Source: Lysobacter changpingensis (GTDB taxonomy: Bacteria; Pseudomonadota; Gammaproteobacteria; Xanthomonadales; Xanthomonadaceae). Taken from it: a stretch of DNA of 64,000 nt. Position numbers and translations under genes: made by a program. Below the pieces are notes generated by a model. It was not told the DNA's origin. It made no database searches and was given only the letters and a program-made list of their open reading frames with translations. The stretch covers positions 682,001-746,000 of the forward strand of contig NZ_JADWPE010000002.1 in assembly GCF_017308985.1 (NCBI RefSeq). The letters run 5' to 3'. Shown piece by piece: positions 62,151-64,000 of this stretch (position 1 is the stretch's first letter; each line of letters begins with the position of its first letter).

Positions 62151-63664
62151 GGCTGCTCCTCCGCATCCTGCGGACGCAGCACTCGCACATCCATGTGCTT
62201 CGCCCCCAGCGCCGCGCGCGCGAACTGCGTGTCGTCGAACGGATGCTGCACGCCCTGGATGTCCTGGTAAGGCTCGTGGCCCTTGCCGGCCACCAGCACG
62301 ATGTCGTTCGGCCCCGCCTCGCCCACCGCATGCGCGATCGCCGCCGCGCGGTCGCGCTGCACGGTGACGCGTTCCGGATGCGCGAAGCCGGCCATGATGT
62401 CGGCCACGATGACGTCGCCGTCCTCGAAGCGCGGGTTGTCGTCGGTGACGATCACCTCGTCGGCATGCGCTTCGGCGATCGCCGCCATCTGCGGACGCTT
62501 GCCGCGATCGCGATCGCCGCCGCAGCCGAACACGCAGACCAGCTTCGCCTGCACGTGCGCACGCAGCGAGGAAAGCGCCTGTTCCAGCGCGTCGGGCGTG
62601 TGCGCGTAATCGATGACGACCAGCGGAGCGCGACCGTCGCCGCCGAGGCGGTTCATGCGGCCATGGATCGGCTGGAGCTTCGCAAGCGTCCCGGCGACCT
62701 GCGCCGGCCGGTCGCCCAGCGCGAACAGCACGCCGGCCACCGCAAGCAGGTTGTCGACGTTGAAGCGGCCCAGCAGCGGCGACTGCACCGGGTGCGACTC
62801 GCGATCAACGACCAGGTCGAAACCGATGCCGGCGTTGTCGAAACGCAGGTTGCGCGCCTGCAGCGTCGCTGTCGCATCGCCGCGCGAACTGACGCCGATC
62901 GCACGCACGCCCTGCGGCAGCGTGGCGATGAGCTCGCGACCGAACGCGTCGTCGAGGTTGATCACGGCGGCCTTCAAACCGGGCCACGCGAACAGGCGCG
63001 CCTTGGCGGCGCCGTAGGTCGCCATGTCGCCGTGGTAATCGAGATGATCGCGCGTGAGATTGGTGAACACCGCGACATCGAAATGCACGCCGTCTACGCG
63101 GCCCTGGTCGAGCGCGTGCGAACTGGCTTCCATCGCGATGGCCTGCGCGCCGTCGTCGTGCATCGTCGCGAGCAGTTCGTGCGTTTGCAGCACCAGCGGC
63201 GTGGTGAAGCCGGTCGGCACCACGTGGCCATACAGCCCGGCGCCGAGCGTGCCGACGCTGCCGCTGACGACGCCGCGCGCATGCCACGCCTGCGTGAGCA
63301 GCTGCACGGTCGAAGTCTTGCCATTGGTGCCGGTGACGCCGACGACGGTCATCGCCTCGGTCGCGCGGCCGTGGAAACGGTCGCCCATCTCGCCCAGGCG
63401 CGAACGCAGCCCGGGCACGGCAATGGCATCGCCCGGCGCGGGCAGATCGTCGGGCGCCGGCGGTTCGAACAGGATCGCCGCCGCGCCCGCCGCGCGCGCC
63501 TGGTCGACGAAGCGCAGCCCATGCGCGCCGAAACCGGCGATCGCGACGAAGGCATTGCCCGGACGCACGGCGCGGCTGTCGAGCACCAGGCCGGTGATGG
63601 TCAGATCGGCAGGAATCCCGGCGACGTCCGGCAGCAGTTCGGCCAGCGGCATGAGGCGGCTCAT
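62147..63664 (-). CDS. murE: UDP-MurNAc-L-Ala-D-Glu--2,6-diaminopimelate ligase
   Basis: The 505-residue Mur ligase adds the third stem residue. ATP loop [17 protein letters not shown], the carbamylated-lysine region [20 protein letters not shown], and the DNPR motif in [12 protein letters not shown], which marks meso-diaminopimelate as substrate. Overlaps ftsI by 4 bases (ATGA). Confidence 0.97.
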   Translation of the reverse strand: MSRLMPLAELLPDVAGIPADLTITGLVLDSRAVRPGNAFVAIAGFGAHGLRFVDQARAAGAAAILFEPPAPDDLPAPGDAIAVPGLRSRLGEMGDRFHGRATEAMTVVGVTGTNGKTSTVQLLTQAWHARGVVSGSVGTLGAGLYGHVVPTGFTTPLVLQTHELLATMHDDGAQAIAMEASSHALDQGRVDGVHFDVAVFTNLTRDHLDYHGDMATYGAAKARLFAWPGLKAAVINLDDAFGRELIATLPQGVRAIGVSSRGDATATLQARNLRFDNAGIGFDLVVDRESHPVQSPLLGRFNVDNLLAVAGVLFALGDRPAQVAGTLAKLQPIHGRMNRLGGDGRAPLVVIDYAHTPDALEQALSSLRAHVQAKLVCVFGCGGDRDRGKRPQMAAIAEAHADEVIVTDDNPRFEDGDVIVADIMAGFAHPERVTVQRDRAAAIAHAVGEAGPNDIVLVAGKGHEPYQDIQGVQHPFDDTQFARAALGAKHMDVRVLRPQDAEEQP

Positions 63665-64000
63665 CGCGCACCTCCGGGCGGGCTGATCATGCCGACCGGC
63701 GCGGGCAGCGCGGCGGAGGCATGCGTCGGCGACGGCAGGACGGTACCGGTCGGCTTGCCGCCGTTCTGCCTGGCGCGCTTGGCTTCGGCGGCGGCCTGTG
63801 CGGCCATCCAGGTGTCGATGTCGTCCGGCGCCACGTCCATCAGGCGCAGCGAACCTTCCATCACGCTCTTGAACACCGGACCGGAGACGTAGCCGCCGAA
63901 GTAGCCCTTCGCCGGATCGGGATCGTTGATCACCACCACCATCGAGAAGCGTGGGTTGTTCACCGGCACGACGCCGGCGAAGAACGACACGTAGCGGCGC
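63661..64000 (-). CDS. ftsI: peptidoglycan transpeptidase FtsI (PBP3), C-terminal part
   Basis: Only the last 112 residues are in the window; the gene continues past the right edge. The visible part begins just after where the KTG motif should lie, with [20 protein letters not shown] and [16 protein letters not shown], matching the end of class B PBP3. The tail has about 45 extra residues rich in Ala, Pro and Lys. ftsI cross-links septal peptidoglycan with FtsW. The stop overlaps the murE start by 4 bases. Confidence 0.93.
   Translation of the reverse strand, partial: RRYVSFFAGVVPVNNPRFSMVVVINDPDPAKGYFGGYVSGPVFKSVMEGSLRLMDVAPDDIDTWMAAQAAAEAKRARQNGGKPTGTVLPSPTHASAALPAPVGMISPPGGAR

Overview
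The window is a very GC-rich gammaproteobacterial chromosome segment. Gene content and order point to the Xanthomonadaceae, most likely a Lysobacter-like genus. The supporting evidence is sucCD next to pilSR, pilA to pilBCD next to coaE, the otsB/GH15/otsA cluster, and a dcw cluster followed by lpxC, a divergent dciA, an M23 peptidase and secA. No tRNA, rRNA, transposase, prophage gene or CRISPR array was seen. The genes are almost all intact housekeeping genes; only ftsI is cut, by the right edge.

Layout. 1-6.2 kb holds a minus-strand group (fmdB, aspS, an acidic-tail protein, a GNAT acetyltransferase, an alpha/beta hydrolase, yebC) and a plus-strand phzF-like gene. 6.2-11.1 kb holds an ABC-F ATPase, a YbaL/KefC-type antiporter, a YceH-like protein and a 208-bp-period tandem array of palindromic repeats. 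11.1-17.9 kb holds clpB, with a good heat-shock promoter match, diverging from a trehalose operon. 18-24.4 kb holds gloA, a permease of unknown substrate, and a tight operon running from rluD and pgeF into three genes of unknown function, diverging from bamD. 24.6-30.2 kb holds nadE, a DUF4139 protein and sucCD.

30.4-44.5 kb is a type IV pilus locus: sensor/regulator pilS-pilR, a sigma54-type promoter with upstream inverted repeats, the major pilin pilA, then pilB, pilC, the prepilin peptidase pilD and coaE. Between pilA and pilB sit five genes that together look like a lipid-linked sugar pathway: a membrane GT-C-type transferase, a membrane-anchored GT2 enzyme of the polyprenyl-phosphate-sugar synthase kind, a second GT2 enzyme, a four-helix flippase-like protein and a methyltransferase. 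A pilin or cell-surface glycosylation module is the leading inference and the most interesting feature of the window.

44.5-64 kb is envelope biogenesis: a Nudix/ThiE-like fusion, secA, an M23 peptidase whose start codon overlaps that of dciA on the other strand, lpxC, and a compact minus-strand dcw cluster (ftsI, murE, murF, mraY, ftsW, murG, murC, ddl, ftsQ, ftsA, ftsZ) whose upstream genes are joined by 1-11 bp overlaps.

Several intergenic gaps, mostly at the 3' ends of genes, carry a dispersed palindromic repeat family (core TAGCCCGGGTAAGCG and its complement), singly, as inverted pairs, or in the 208-bp array. These repeats account for most of the longer non-coding stretches in the left half.
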